64,000 nt of DNA. It comes from Marinobacter changyiensis. GTDB lineage: Bacteria; Pseudomonadota; Gammaproteobacteria; Pseudomonadales; Oleiphilaceae. Both the position numbers and the translations under genes were made by a program. Where the stretch lies: the NCBI RefSeq assembly GCF_009193265.1, contig NZ_VZZZ01000008.1:62001-126000 (forward strand). The letters are read 5' to 3'. The notes under the pieces were generated by a model. That model did not search any database. It was not told the origin of the DNA and worked only from the letters and a program-made list of their open reading frames with translations. Below are positions 16,574-25,563 of this stretch, piece after piece (position 1 is the first letter of the stretch; each line of letters begins with the position of its first letter).

Positions 16574-18634
16574 ATGCAATATTTTACCGAACATAAATGG
16601 ATTCAGTTTGTCGCCTTATTGGCGGTGTTCTATGCCCTTGTAATGGCCATCGATCCAGCCACCGGTGGCAACTTGTGGCGCCTTCAGGAGACCAGGTTCT
16701 GGCTGTTGCCTGACGTTGTCAACGACGGCCTCAAGTTCCTCATCAATGACTTCTGGGTCGTCGAGGTTTACGATGCTGAGTTAGACCTCACCGAAGAATC
16801 GACCATGATGAAAGAGTTTACGCGCGGCCTGTCTGGCGTGGTTCTCTTTAGCATTAATCTGATTCGTGAGCTTCTGCTAGGTGGCGTTAAAACCGTTGTC
16901 GCCTTTACCAGCTGGGACTTTATCAGCGCCAACGAGTGGGCTCGCATCCCTGCGCTGCCTTGGCCGGCGGTTGCGGCGGGTGCCTTTTTAACAGGCCACT
17001 ATCTTGGTGGCCGTAATCTGTCTATTTTAGCCGGCGCCAGCACCATTTACATTGCGGTATTCGGTCAGTGGACGCCCGCCATGCAAACCCTGTCATTTGT
17101 TTTAGTGACGGTGCCCTTATCGTTTGTCCTGGGGTTAGTCTTCGGGACCATTGCCTTTAAGAGCAAAACCTTCGAGGCCATCCTGGCGCCACTGTTAAAC
17201 GTGGCCCAGTCCATGCCCCACTTCTCTTACCTGATCCCGGTGGTGGTGTTCTTTGGCATTGGTGACCATGCCGGGGCTATTTCAACAGTTATTTTTGCTA
17301 CCCCCCCAATGATCCGCTTAACCATTCTGGGCCTTAAAAAAGTCTCTCCCGAGGTGTTGGAGGCGGGCATGATGAGTGGCTGCAACTCACGCCAACTCAT
17401 GTTTAGAGTGCTCATCCCGTCAGCGCGTCACGACATTCTGATCGGCGTTAACCAGGTCATCATGCAGTGCTTGGCCATGGCCGTCATCGCCTCCTTTATC
17501 GGGGCAAGGGGGTTGGGCTACGAATTACTGGTGTCATTGAACTCCCTCAATATAGGTCAGGCTCTGGAACTTGGTGTCTCTATAGTATTGATTGCGGTGG
17601 TTCTGGACAGGTTATCCCTGGCCTGGGCCAACAAGCAGATCGATTACCTTGCTGACCGGCCATTCCATGTGCGTCACAGGTATTCGCTGGCCTTCCTGGG
17701 GATTTTGATCGTCACGTCTGTTATTGCCTACCTTGCGTCGATGGTTTTCCCAGACAAGGCTAATTACCTCTACTTCATTCATGAATCACAAGGGTTGAGT
17801 ACCGAAAGGTTCTGGGACTTTATCGTTGACTGGCTCATCACCAACACGTACAACAGCGTGCAGAGCTTCAACTTCTTCATGACCACCTCAATTTTGATGC
17901 CCATGAAAGAGGCTTATTTATCGATGCCCGTCGCCGCCACCCTGTTTCTGGTTGCCGGCACCGGTTACATTGTCGGTGGCCTGCGCTCTGCTATTATTGT
18001 GACCGCTTTTATTGGCTTTATTGCCTTGACACCCTGGTGGGACCGCGCCCTCATTACAGCCTATATGGCCACTTTCGCAGTTATCAGTTCCGTTATTATC
18101 GGTTGCAGTGTCGGTATTTTGTGCTCTCGAAGCCCCCGGGCAACCAAAGTTATCTTACTGGTTTGCGACACGTTTCAGACATTCCCATCGTTCGTCTACT
18201 TGATTCCCGTCATCATGTTGTTTGGTGTGAGTGATTTATCCGTGCTTATTGCGGTGATCGTATACGCCACAATCCCTGCCACACGTTACACCGTAGAAGG
18301 GTTGAGTAACGTGCCTCAAACCCTGCAAGAAGCCGGCTCCATGTCAGGGGTTAACCGCCTGCAGCGTTTATTGAAAATTGAACTACCTCTGGCGTTCCCC
18401 CACATCATGTTGGGCATTAACCAAACCGTTATCTTCTCGTTGTTCATGATTATCATCGGCGCGTTTATCGGCACCGACGACCTGGGTCAGCTCATCATGC
18501 AATCTTTGTCTCAAGCCAACGGCATGGGCCAAGGCATTGTGCTCGGCTTATGCGTTGCCTTTATCGGTCTCGCAGTAGACCATTTGATACATACTTGGGC
18601 AGAGCAGCGTAAAAAAGTATTGGGGATTGCTTAA
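16574..18634 (+). CDS. proW: ABC transporter permease with two ProW-like domains fused in tandem
   Basis: A 686-residue inner membrane protein, about twice the size of typical ProW (about 350 aa). It holds two complete permease modules. The first spans about residues 175-350 with the coupling loop EAGMMSGCNSRQLMFRVLIP (about 262), and the second about 510-675 with EAGSMSGVNRLQRLLKIELP (about 586). Each module is preceded by extra membrane segments. A single polypeptide can therefore supply both halves of the channel, which in E. coli is a ProW dimer. It is cotranscribed with proX and proV and shares their AT-richer composition. Confidence 0.88.
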   Translation: MQYFTEHKWIQFVALLAVFYALVMAIDPATGGNLWRLQETRFWLLPDVVNDGLKFLINDFWVVEVYDAELDLTEESTMMKEFTRGLSGVVLFSINLIRELLLGGVKTVVAFTSWDFISANEWARIPALPWPAVAAGAFLTGHYLGGRNLSILAGASTIYIAVFGQWTPAMQTLSFVLVTVPLSFVLGLVFGTIAFKSKTFEAILAPLLNVAQSMPHFSYLIPVVVFFGIGDHAGAISTVIFATPPMIRLTILGLKKVSPEVLEAGMMSGCNSRQLMFRVLIPSARHDILIGVNQVIMQCLAMAVIASFIGARGLGYELLVSLNSLNIGQALELGVSIVLIAVVLDRLSLAWANKQIDYLADRPFHVRHRYSLAFLGILIVTSVIAYLASMVFPDKANYLYFIHESQGLSTERFWDFIVDWLITNTYNSVQSFNFFMTTSILMPMKEAYLSMPVAATLFLVAGTGYIVGGLRSAIIVTAFIGFIALTPWWDRALITAYMATFAVISSVIIGCSVGILCSRSPRATKVILLVCDTFQTFPSFVYLIPVIMLFGVSDLSVLIAVIVYATIPATRYTVEGLSNVPQTLQEAGSMSGVNRLQRLLKIELPLAFPHIMLGINQTVIFSLFMIIIGAFIGTDDLGQLIMQSLSQANGMGQGIVLGLCVAFIGLAVDHLIHTWAEQRKKVLGIA

Positions 18635-18702
18635 CAGCCCCATCCCAACGGTGCGTGCACAGTTTCTGGGCGCCGTTAGCAGCTGCTCAATCAGGGTTCG
18701 GG

Positions 18703-19233
18703 TCAATGTTGTAGCGGGCGTCTCCGCGCCGCCCGCAAAATGACGAGACCCGCCGTTCCGACGACCAGCCCGGTGAACTTGATCAATGCGAAGACGGACG
18801 CTGCCAGGCTGATGTTGTCGGTTGGTGGCGAAAAATTGTTCAGCAGCAGCACGTTCTCGCTCAGATCGCTCACGCCGGTCGCTAAGAAGAGTGCCTTGAT
18901 GGCTCGGCCGAGTTTTTGTTCTCTCACCCCCGGCCGGTCACTCATCAGATAGTTCACCAGCATAAGCAAAGCCACCACGTAGGTAGCAATCAGGATAAAA
19001 TCCAGCCATAGCACACTAACTGCCCAGGTCTGGCCCGAATTGCCCCAGCTTGAAATAATCGAAAGGCTTTGCAGCGCCGTCGCTGCTAACTGAAAACTGA
19101 TCAGCCCCTGGGGAGCCTGGGCAGTAATCAGTACCTGGTTGGCAGCCATCAACGCCAGGAAGAGTACAATCGACAGCAAGGCTGACCACTTAAGGGCGGG
19201 CGGGGCAGGTGGAAGCGTGGTGGACAGGCTCAT
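18703..19233 (-). CDS. Four-helix integral membrane protein of unknown function
   Basis: A 176-residue protein with a proline-rich start (STTLPPAPPALK) and about four membrane helices: SALLSIVLFLALMAANQVL, a central pair around WLDFILIATYVVALLMLV, and a C-terminal helix LVVGTAGLVIL followed by RAARRR. I do not recognise the family. Its ATG overlaps the hemW stop (ATGA), so it is the last gene of the metX-metW-DUF4426-rdgB-hemW run. The overlap argues for a real gene, but nothing points to a role. Confidence 0.7.
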   Translation of the reverse strand: MSLSTTLPPAPPALKWSALLSIVLFLALMAANQVLITAQAPQGLISFQLAATALQSLSIISSWGNSGQTWAVSVLWLDFILIATYVVALLMLVNYLMSDRPGVREQKLGRAIKALFLATGVSDLSENVLLLNNFSPPTDNISLAASVFALIKFTGLVVGTAGLVILRAARRRPLQH

Positions 19234-20387
19234 CAGAGAAATCGCTCCAGCAAACTGTTGAGGTAGCGCTGGCCCAGGTCGGTCGTTTGCAGACGGCCGG
19301 GCTGTAGCAGCTGATCTTTCCTTAGACCCGTTAATATTGCCGCAACCTGTGTAAGAGGTAAACCTGTACGTTCTGTGAACAATCGCTCTTCAACACCTTC
19401 GTTGAGACGTAATGCGTTCATCATGAATTCCAGTGCCATCTCCTCCGGCTCAATGATCTGGCTTCCGGAGGTACGGCTGCCAATTCGCCGGAGGTAGGCG
19501 TCCGGCTGTCGGGTTTTCCAGTACCGGATGACCTCGCCCGAAGGGCGCGTAATCTTGCCATGAGCTCCGGCGCCCAACGCAAGGTAATCTCCGAAGGTCC
19601 AGTAATTGAGGTTGTGATGAGATGCTTTGCCCGGTTGGCTCCAGGCGGACACTTCATAGGCTGACATGCCCGCATTGCCAAGAGTTTCGGCGCCGGCTTC
19701 AAAGATCGACCAAAGCCGCTCATCGTCAGGCAACACCGGTGGCCGGCTATAGAATTCGGTGTTCGGCTCCAGGGTCAGCTGATACCAGGATATATGGGGT
19801 GGCTTCCAGGCTAACGCGAGTTCAAGGTCCGCGACCGCTGATGCCGGCGTCTGGCCAGGCAGGCCATGCATGAGGTCCAGATTGAAATTGTTGAAGCCGG
19901 CTTTCAATGCTGCGTCAATCGCCCGGTGAGCGGCCCGGTCATCGTGGATGCGACCAAGATTTTTCAGGTTTTCGGGGGCAAAGCTCTGGATGCCGATCGA
20001 CAGGCGGTTAATGCCTGCAGCCCGAAAACCGTCAAAGCGTTGCTGCTCCACGGTGCCCGGATTGGCCTCAAGGGTGATTTCGGCATCCGGCGCAAAACTG
20101 AGGTGCTCCGCCAGCCTGGCAAACAGGCGGTGGTAAAACTCCGGTGACATCAGGGAGGGCGTACCACCCCCAATAAAGACGGTCTGGACAGGCCGGCCGC
20201 CGATCAGATCCAGATCATGGCGAAGGTCTTCCATGATGGCATCCAGATATGCCGTTTCCGGTAGGTCGCCTGTGAACGTATGGGAGTTGAAATCGCAATA
20301 AGGGCACTTGCGCACGCACCAGGGTACGTGGATATAGAGGCTCAGCGGGGGCAGTGCGGTCACCCCGCTTGCGTTTATAATGGTCAC
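19233..20387 (-). CDS. hemW: Radical SAM heme chaperone HemW
   Basis: A 384-residue radical SAM protein. HemW binds heme and delivers it to respiratory enzymes; it resembles oxygen-independent coproporphyrinogen oxidase HemN but lacks that activity. The [4Fe-4S] cysteines are Cys24, Cys28 and Cys31 (PWCVRKCPYC), followed by FIGGGTPS and NPGT motifs and the HemW-specific Asn-Tyr-Trp segment HHNLNYWTFGDYLALGAGAH. The GTG start at 20387 overlaps the rdgB stop as GTGA; the upstream open frame lies inside rdgB and is not used. HemN has one more N-terminal cysteine region than is seen here. Confidence 0.93.
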   Translation of the reverse strand: MTIINASGVTALPPLSLYIHVPWCVRKCPYCDFNSHTFTGDLPETAYLDAIMEDLRHDLDLIGGRPVQTVFIGGGTPSLMSPEFYHRLFARLAEHLSFAPDAEITLEANPGTVEQQRFDGFRAAGINRLSIGIQSFAPENLKNLGRIHDDRAAHRAIDAALKAGFNNFNLDLMHGLPGQTPASAVADLELALAWKPPHISWYQLTLEPNTEFYSRPPVLPDDERLWSIFEAGAETLGNAGMSAYEVSAWSQPGKASHHNLNYWTFGDYLALGAGAHGKITRPSGEVIRYWKTRQPDAYLRRIGSRTSGSQIIEPEEMALEFMMNALRLNEGVEERLFTERTGLPLTQVAAILTGLRKDQLLQPGRLQTTDLGQRYLNSLLERFL

Positions 20388-20998
20388 GGGCGGGAGGGCT
20401 GCTCTTTCAGCTGTCCGATCAGCGACTGAAGGGCGCGGCCGCGATGGCTCAGACGCCCTTTCTCCGCTTTCGTCAGTTCGGCGGCCGTACAGTGATGCTC
20501 CGGAAGCCAGAAAATCGGATCGTAACCAAAGCCTCCCTCGCCCTGAGGGGAGGTCAGAATGCGGCCATGCCACCGGCCATGGCAAATCAGCGGGGTGGGG
20601 TCGTCAGCGTGACGCAGATAGACCAGCACACAATGATACTGCCCCTGGCGCTGTTCCGGCGGAACGTCTTTCAGGGCGTCCAGCAGGGCTGTCAGGTTGT
20701 CGTGATCAGATGCGTTCGGGCCGGCGTATCGAGCGGATCTGACGCCCGGAAGTCCGCCGAGCGCGTCCACGGCCAGGCCCGAGTCATCCGCCAGTGCCGG
20801 TAACCCGGTCACCTGCGCGGCATGCCGGGCTTTCAGTAAGGCATTTTCAACAAAGGTGACAGCGGGCTCTTCGGCTTCGCTAACACCGAGTTCCTCTTGA
20901 GCTACAGGGTAAATGCCCAAGGGTATGAGCAGGTCCTGGAACTCAGCGAGTTTGCCCGGGTTATTGCTGGCGATAACCAGTTTCTGGTGCGTCGTCAT
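20384..20998 (-). CDS. rdgB: dITP/XTP pyrophosphatase
   Basis: A 204-residue house-cleaning enzyme of the HAM1 family that hydrolyses dITP, XTP and ITP to monophosphates. Motifs are LVIASNNPGKLAEF at the N-terminus, VTFVENALLKARHAA, LADDSGLAVDALGG, GPNASD and the C-terminal GFGYDPIFW with FSHRG-like LSHRGRAL. The ATG at 20998 is 2 bp after the DUF4426 stop; a TTG at 21004 is also in frame but less likely. It overlaps hemW by 4 bp, giving tight coupling. Confidence 0.95.
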   Translation of the reverse strand: MTTHQKLVIASNNPGKLAEFQDLLIPLGIYPVAQEELGVSEAEEPAVTFVENALLKARHAAQVTGLPALADDSGLAVDALGGLPGVRSARYAGPNASDHDNLTALLDALKDVPPEQRQGQYHCVLVYLRHADDPTPLICHGRWHGRILTSPQGEGGFGYDPIFWLPEHHCTAAELTKAEKGRLSHRGRALQSLIGQLKEQPSRP

Positions 20999-21000
20999 AA

Positions 21001-21453
21001 TCAATCATTATAAAGTGCATGGGCAACTCGAATGGGGAGATCGGAACCTCCCCCCTGGGGTCGGGCGGTAACCTGGAAGGTCAGCAGCTCGGCGTTCCGG
21101 TATTGAAATTCAGCAATGTAGTAAACCGCATCGCCCTCTGAAATGCGCCGAAAACCCAGAAAACGTTGCTGCTGGATATCGTTGAGTACTTTGCCCTCAA
21201 CCTGGCCACTCACCGTTCTCAACCCGCCGTCCCCGGTTTCTTCCATAATGCTTATATTGATAATGCCAATGGATTTGCTGCGGTTAAGGCCGTTTTTTTC
21301 CGCTATCTCTGGCCGTAAGAAACTGCTGGCAAAGATGCTGTAATGCACTTGATAGTCGCCAAAATCAACGTATTCGGCAGCGGCCGAGGGAGTCAGTAAC
21401 ACTGCGATCACGGCGCTGATCACACTTGCGGCTATGCGGTAGGTTCTGAACAT
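21001..21453 (-). CDS. DUF4426 exported protein
   Basis: A 150-residue protein with a Sec signal peptide (MFRTYRIAASVISAVIAVLL, cleavage likely after SAAA near residue 25). The mature part has YVDFGDYQVHYSIFASSFLRP, the conserved start of DUF4426. Function is unknown. In Pseudomonas-type genomes a DUF4426 gene sits at the same place between metW and rdgB, so the position is conserved. It begins 4 bp after the metW stop. Confidence 0.85.
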   Translation of the reverse strand: MFRTYRIAASVISAVIAVLLTPSAAAEYVDFGDYQVHYSIFASSFLRPEIAEKNGLNRSKSIGIINISIMEETGDGGLRTVSGQVEGKVLNDIQQQRFLGFRRISEGDAVYYIAEFQYRNAELLTFQVTARPQGGGSDLPIRVAHALYND

Positions 21454-21457
21454 GAGC

Positions 21458-22054
21458 TTACTCCCGGGTGATTCGGTAGATGGCAGTCTGGCCCAACATA
21501 TTGGGCCACAGGGCGCTGAACCAGCGGTCCTGGTGTTCACCGTCTACCACCGTTCGGTTTTTGATCCGGAACTTCTTCCGATGACACAGCGCCTCAAAAT
21601 CCTTGAATGTGCATAAGTGGATATTAGGCGTGTTATACCATTTATACGGCAGGGTTTCGGATTCGGGCATACGGCCTCGCCAAACCAGATACCAGCGCAG
21701 ACGCCAGTAGGCAAAGTTGGGAAAGGTGACGATACCCTCGCGCCCCAGGCGCAGCATTTCATCCAATACCACGTCGGGCCGCCTGACGGCTTGCAAGGCC
21801 TGTGTCATCAGGACCACGTCGAAAGTCTGGTCCTCGAAGTTCTTGAGCCCCTGGGTGTCCAGGTTCTGCTCGATGACCGACACGCCACGGCCCATGCAGC
21901 TGGTAATATGTTCCGGGTTGATTTCAAGACCGAAACCGGTGGCCTGTTTTTCCCGCTGTAAATAGTCCAGCAGAGTGCCGTCGCCGCAGCCCAGGTCAAG
22001 CACATGGCTGCCGGGTTTGATCCACTGTTCGATGATTTCCAGGTCCGCCCTCAT
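21458..22054 (-). CDS. metW: Methionine biosynthesis protein MetW
   Basis: A 198-residue SAM-dependent methyltransferase-like protein. The SAM loop VLDLGCGDGTLLDYL is near residue 18, and GLEINPEH and FPNFAYWRLRW are MetW hallmarks. MetW is needed with MetX for homoserine acylation in Pseudomonas-type bacteria. The gene overlaps metX by 4 bp (ATGA), the conserved metXW arrangement. Start ATG 22054. Confidence 0.95.
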   Translation of the reverse strand: MRADLEIIEQWIKPGSHVLDLGCGDGTLLDYLQREKQATGFGLEINPEHITSCMGRGVSVIEQNLDTQGLKNFEDQTFDVVLMTQALQAVRRPDVVLDEMLRLGREGIVTFPNFAYWRLRWYLVWRGRMPESETLPYKWYNTPNIHLCTFKDFEALCHRKKFRIKNRTVVDGEHQDRWFSALWPNMLGQTAIYRITRE

Positions 22055-23199
22055 GCGCCCACCTCCCGTGCTACGCGGCCCAGATACGCGGTAAAAATGT
22101 CGGTGTACCGGGGCGTCGGAATCAGGAACGCGTCGTGGCCCCAGGGCGCATCTATTTCGGCGTAGCTGACCTTGCAGCGGGCGGCAATCATGGCGTTTAC
22201 CAGTTCTTCCGAGCGTGCCGGCGTGAAGCGCCAGTCGGTACTGAATGACAACACCAGAAACTCGCAGCTGGATTGCTTCAAAGCTGCGGCCAGATTGTCG
22301 TCGAACTCGTAGGCGGGATCGAAATAATCCAGTGCCTTGGTCATCAGCAAATAGGTATTGGCATCAAAGGTTTCGGAGAATCGTTCACCCTGATAGCGCA
22401 GATAGCTCTCGACCTGGAATTCAGCGTCGTAGCCAAACTTGAAGGCCTGATCCCTGAGTTCCCGACCGAATTTTTCCCCCATGGAGGCATCGGACAAATA
22501 GGTGATGTGGCCAACCATGCGGGCGAGCATCAGGCCTTGCCGGGGAATGGTGTTGAAATCGTAGAAACGTCCGCCGTAAAAATCCGGGTCCGATGTGATG
22601 GCCTTTCGAGCAACTTCATTGAAGGCGATGTTCTGGGCGGTCAGTCTTGGTGTCGAAGCGATAACGACTGCATGTCGCAAGCGGTCCGGATAGGACAGGC
22701 TCCATTGAAGTGCCTGCATGCCGCCGAGAGAGCCTCCGACCACTGCGGCCCAACAGTGTATGCCGAGCCGGTCGGCCAGCAGCGCCTGGCTCTGAACCCA
22801 GTCTTTTACGGTGATCACCGGGAAGGAGGGACCATAAGCCTTGCCGGTTTCCGGATTGATGCTGCCGGGGCCCGTGCTGCCGTTGCAGCCACCGAGATTG
22901 TTGAGGCTGACGATAAAAAAACGTGAGGTATCGATGGGCTTGCCGGGGCCGATACAACTGTCCCACCATCCGGGTTTTCGGTCTTCTTCACTGTGATAAC
23001 CTGCTGCGTGGTGGTGCCCACTGAGCGCATGGCAGATCAGGATGGCGTTGCTGGCGTTTTCATTGAGTTCGCCGTAGGTTTCCACCACCAGGTCATAGGC
23101 TGGGAGTGTTTGGCCGCAGGCGAGTGTGATGGGGTCGCCAAAGTGCAACGTCTGCGGTGTGACAACTCCAACAGAGTCCGGCGAATGGAAATCGGGCAT
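22051..23199 (-). CDS. metX: Homoserine O-acyltransferase MetX
   Basis: A 382-residue alpha/beta hydrolase that acylates homoserine, committing it to methionine. The nucleophile is Ser157 in VVGGSLGGMQAL; the Asp is in STDWRFTPARSEEL and the His in APWGHDAFL near the C-terminus. NNLGGCNGSTGP shapes the acyl-CoA pocket. The acyl donor (acetyl-CoA or succinyl-CoA) cannot be settled by eye, because many gammaproteobacterial MetX proteins use succinyl-CoA. ATG 23199 is chosen because it matches the normal N-terminus; the open frame continues 46 residues upstream with no similarity. Confidence 0.94.
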   Translation of the reverse strand: MPDFHSPDSVGVVTPQTLHFGDPITLACGQTLPAYDLVVETYGELNENASNAILICHALSGHHHAAGYHSEEDRKPGWWDSCIGPGKPIDTSRFFIVSLNNLGGCNGSTGPGSINPETGKAYGPSFPVITVKDWVQSQALLADRLGIHCWAAVVGGSLGGMQALQWSLSYPDRLRHAVVIASTPRLTAQNIAFNEVARKAITSDPDFYGGRFYDFNTIPRQGLMLARMVGHITYLSDASMGEKFGRELRDQAFKFGYDAEFQVESYLRYQGERFSETFDANTYLLMTKALDYFDPAYEFDDNLAAALKQSSCEFLVLSFSTDWRFTPARSEELVNAMIAARCKVSYAEIDAPWGHDAFLIPTPRYTDIFTAYLGRVAREVGA

Positions 23200-23361
23200 T
23201 GACGCGACAGTATCCTGAATAAGATCGACAGTGGGCCGGAAGCAAAACGGCTTTGATGTTTTCTGGACCACGATAATGAACCGAAAGCCGCCATCGTGCC
23301 AGCCCTGCAGTTTAATGGCGAGACTGCAGAGCTGCAACCGGCCCGGGAGCCGGTTGGTGTA

Positions 23362-25326
23362 TCAGGCAATGCCGGAAATGTTGACGACTTTTTGCTGGAT
23401 GAGGGTTGGGGCCGGTTTGCGGATCTGGCGGTGCATGTTGCCCGCCAGTTCCAGCTGGCGACGCAGGTCAGAGATGCTCTCCTGCAGCCGCTGGCGCTCC
23501 GCTTTCGAGCCCCGGTCATTGCGGACCATATCGCGGATACGGCGGATCTGATGCTCCAGCAGCCGCTTTTGCTCCATGGAATACTGCATGATAGGCAGCA
23601 GGGCTTCCTCGGGCCAGCGTTCAACGTCCTTGCGCACCCGTTGGTGCAGTGTGCGGGCCTCACCCACCATGACATTGAAGAATCGCCGAATGAGCAGGGT
23701 CTGCTCGGTCAGCATGTTCCCGGGATTGCGCCGGAAACGGTTGGCTTTCTTGCGCAGCTCGCGAATGGCAATGACATGGCGTCCGGCTCGTAACGGAATG
23801 GCCTCCAGGTGCCGGGCGCGGGTGTCTTCGTTATAACGACGATAGATGGCGCTGACCATCTTCTCTGCCAGACGTCCTTCGGACATGAGGTTGCTGAGGT
23901 CATCCTCTATAAGCTCAAAGAAATGGTTCATGGCACGGCTCATCCCGGCTGTCGACCAACTCTTGGTCAGCAAACCGCGAACCTTCTCGACATGGCCTTC
24001 AAAGCGTTCTTCACTGACCATGTCCAGCAACATATCACTCTGGGATTGCATCAGGCGACGGCTGGAGCGCAGGGTAATAAGTTTCTTGTAATAAAATTCG
24101 TAATCTTTCTGGGCGCGGTCTGCCAGCCTTCCGAGGGCGTCACGGTCCATTCGGGTTTCCGAACAGGCATCAAGTTCATCCTGCAGCCCATCCAGCCGGG
24201 ACTGCATTGCCGCCTGACTATTTTGCAACATGCCCAGCAGGTCATTGATCAGGCTCTGGGTAATCAACTGTTCCTTGTGCATCAGGATGCGATCAATGAT
24301 CAGCCGCTCAAGTTCGTCCAGATGGCTGCGCTCAAATAGTTCATCATCCAGACGGATGCGGGCCAGCAACGCCTGTTTTGCCGACACCGGGATGACGTCG
24401 CTGGAGCGGATGCCCAGATGGTCAGCGGTGTATTGCTGAATGCGACCGATCGAGTCATTGAAATGCGCTTCACCCTGGAGATCATCCCAGAGCACGTCGA
24501 TCTTGTTGAGCACCGCGAAGCGACCGGCCCGATGGTCGGCGTTGTCGGTGGCGATGTAGTCATTCCATATCGTCATATCGCTGGCGGTGACGCCGGTATC
24601 TGCGCTTAACAGAAAAATAATGGCATGAGCGGCTGGCAGCATACTGATGGTGAGTTCCGGTTCAGAACCCAAGGCATTCAGCCCCGGAGAGTCGAGTATA
24701 CGCAAGCCGCGCTCGAACAACGGGTGACGGATGCTGATCTGGGCATTACGCCAGGCCGGTATTAACACATGACCGGGGCTATTGTGATCAGGCTCAAGCA
24801 TGCTTTCGTGAAAGCCGAGCTCCCGAGCCTCATTCGGCCGGACGCTCTTGACCTTTGCCACTTCCGCAAGTACGTCCCGCATGATATCAGGGGCGTGCTC
24901 GTCCAGCTCGTAGCGGGTCCAGTAAGACGGATCTTTGCGCAGCTGTTGCAGTGAGCGGTCTTCACAGCGAGTTTCGATAGGCAGCAAAAGCAGGTAATTA
25001 CGATTCTCTACACGGTCAAAAAACAGCTCTGTGGGACACATCGTGGTGCGCCCGGCCTCGGATGGCAGCATCCGTTGACCGTAATCGGCGAAAAACAGCG
25101 CATTGATCAGTTCGGTCTTGCCACGTGAATATTCGCCGACAAACGCAATAGTCAGTTCGTCTTCAACGAGCAGCTCAAGGCCGCGCCGTATACGGCTGCT
25201 GATGTCTTCGGAAAAAAGATCGTTATCCTGCAACCAGAGTCGGTACCGGCTGATTTGTCGGATAAGTTCCTTTTTCCATGAGTGATATGCCTCAACCTGG
25301 TGAGACAAGCTTCCTGAAGCATTCAT
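23362..25326 (-). CDS. Dynamin-like GTPase
   Basis: A 654-residue dynamin-superfamily protein. The GTPase domain has G1 GEYSRGKTEL (64-73), a G2 threonine in GRTTMCPTE, G3 DSPG (212-215) and G4 NKID (274-277). The remainder (about 350-650) is mostly helical, with long charged heptad-like stretches ending in ERQRLQESISDLRRQLELA. No membrane helix is evident. Bacterial dynamin-like proteins bind or remodel membranes, but this one has no assigned role. It is a single gene between metX and yggT, not the paired arrangement seen for some bacterial dynamins. Start ATG at 25326. Confidence 0.85.
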   Translation of the reverse strand: MNASGSLSHQVEAYHSWKKELIRQISRYRLWLQDNDLFSEDISSRIRRGLELLVEDELTIAFVGEYSRGKTELINALFFADYGQRMLPSEAGRTTMCPTELFFDRVENRNYLLLLPIETRCEDRSLQQLRKDPSYWTRYELDEHAPDIMRDVLAEVAKVKSVRPNEARELGFHESMLEPDHNSPGHVLIPAWRNAQISIRHPLFERGLRILDSPGLNALGSEPELTISMLPAAHAIIFLLSADTGVTASDMTIWNDYIATDNADHRAGRFAVLNKIDVLWDDLQGEAHFNDSIGRIQQYTADHLGIRSSDVIPVSAKQALLARIRLDDELFERSHLDELERLIIDRILMHKEQLITQSLINDLLGMLQNSQAAMQSRLDGLQDELDACSETRMDRDALGRLADRAQKDYEFYYKKLITLRSSRRLMQSQSDMLLDMVSEERFEGHVEKVRGLLTKSWSTAGMSRAMNHFFELIEDDLSNLMSEGRLAEKMVSAIYRRYNEDTRARHLEAIPLRAGRHVIAIRELRKKANRFRRNPGNMLTEQTLLIRRFFNVMVGEARTLHQRVRKDVERWPEEALLPIMQYSMEQKRLLEHQIRRIRDMVRNDRGSKAERQRLQESISDLRRQLELAGNMHRQIRKPAPTLIQQKVVNISGIA

Positions 25327-25540
25327 TGCGCCGGCCTTTTTATTCCGCTGAATACAATTCGGGTAACTGAAGAGGGTAGGTCATTCCTGATGTGGGATCT
25401 GTGAACCTGTTTACATTCAGGACATATCTATATAGCAGGGAGGCCGCGAATGATCAAAAAATCTATCGTAATCAATTGAGTGGAGTTTGGGTGGCGAATG
25501 TTTCTTTGCGTTGGTGAATTGTAACCAGGGTAAAAGCCGG

Positions 25541-25563
25541 GGCGTAGCTCACAGAGCTACGCC
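25541..25563 (-). terminator. Terminator overlapping the yggT stop codon
   Basis: A 10-bp perfect stem (GGCGTAGCTC 25541-25550 with GAGCTACGCC 25554-25563, 3-nt loop) includes the yggT stop codon. On the minus strand it is followed by CCGGCTTTTAC, a short T-run after a GC-rich gap. Confidence 0.5.
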
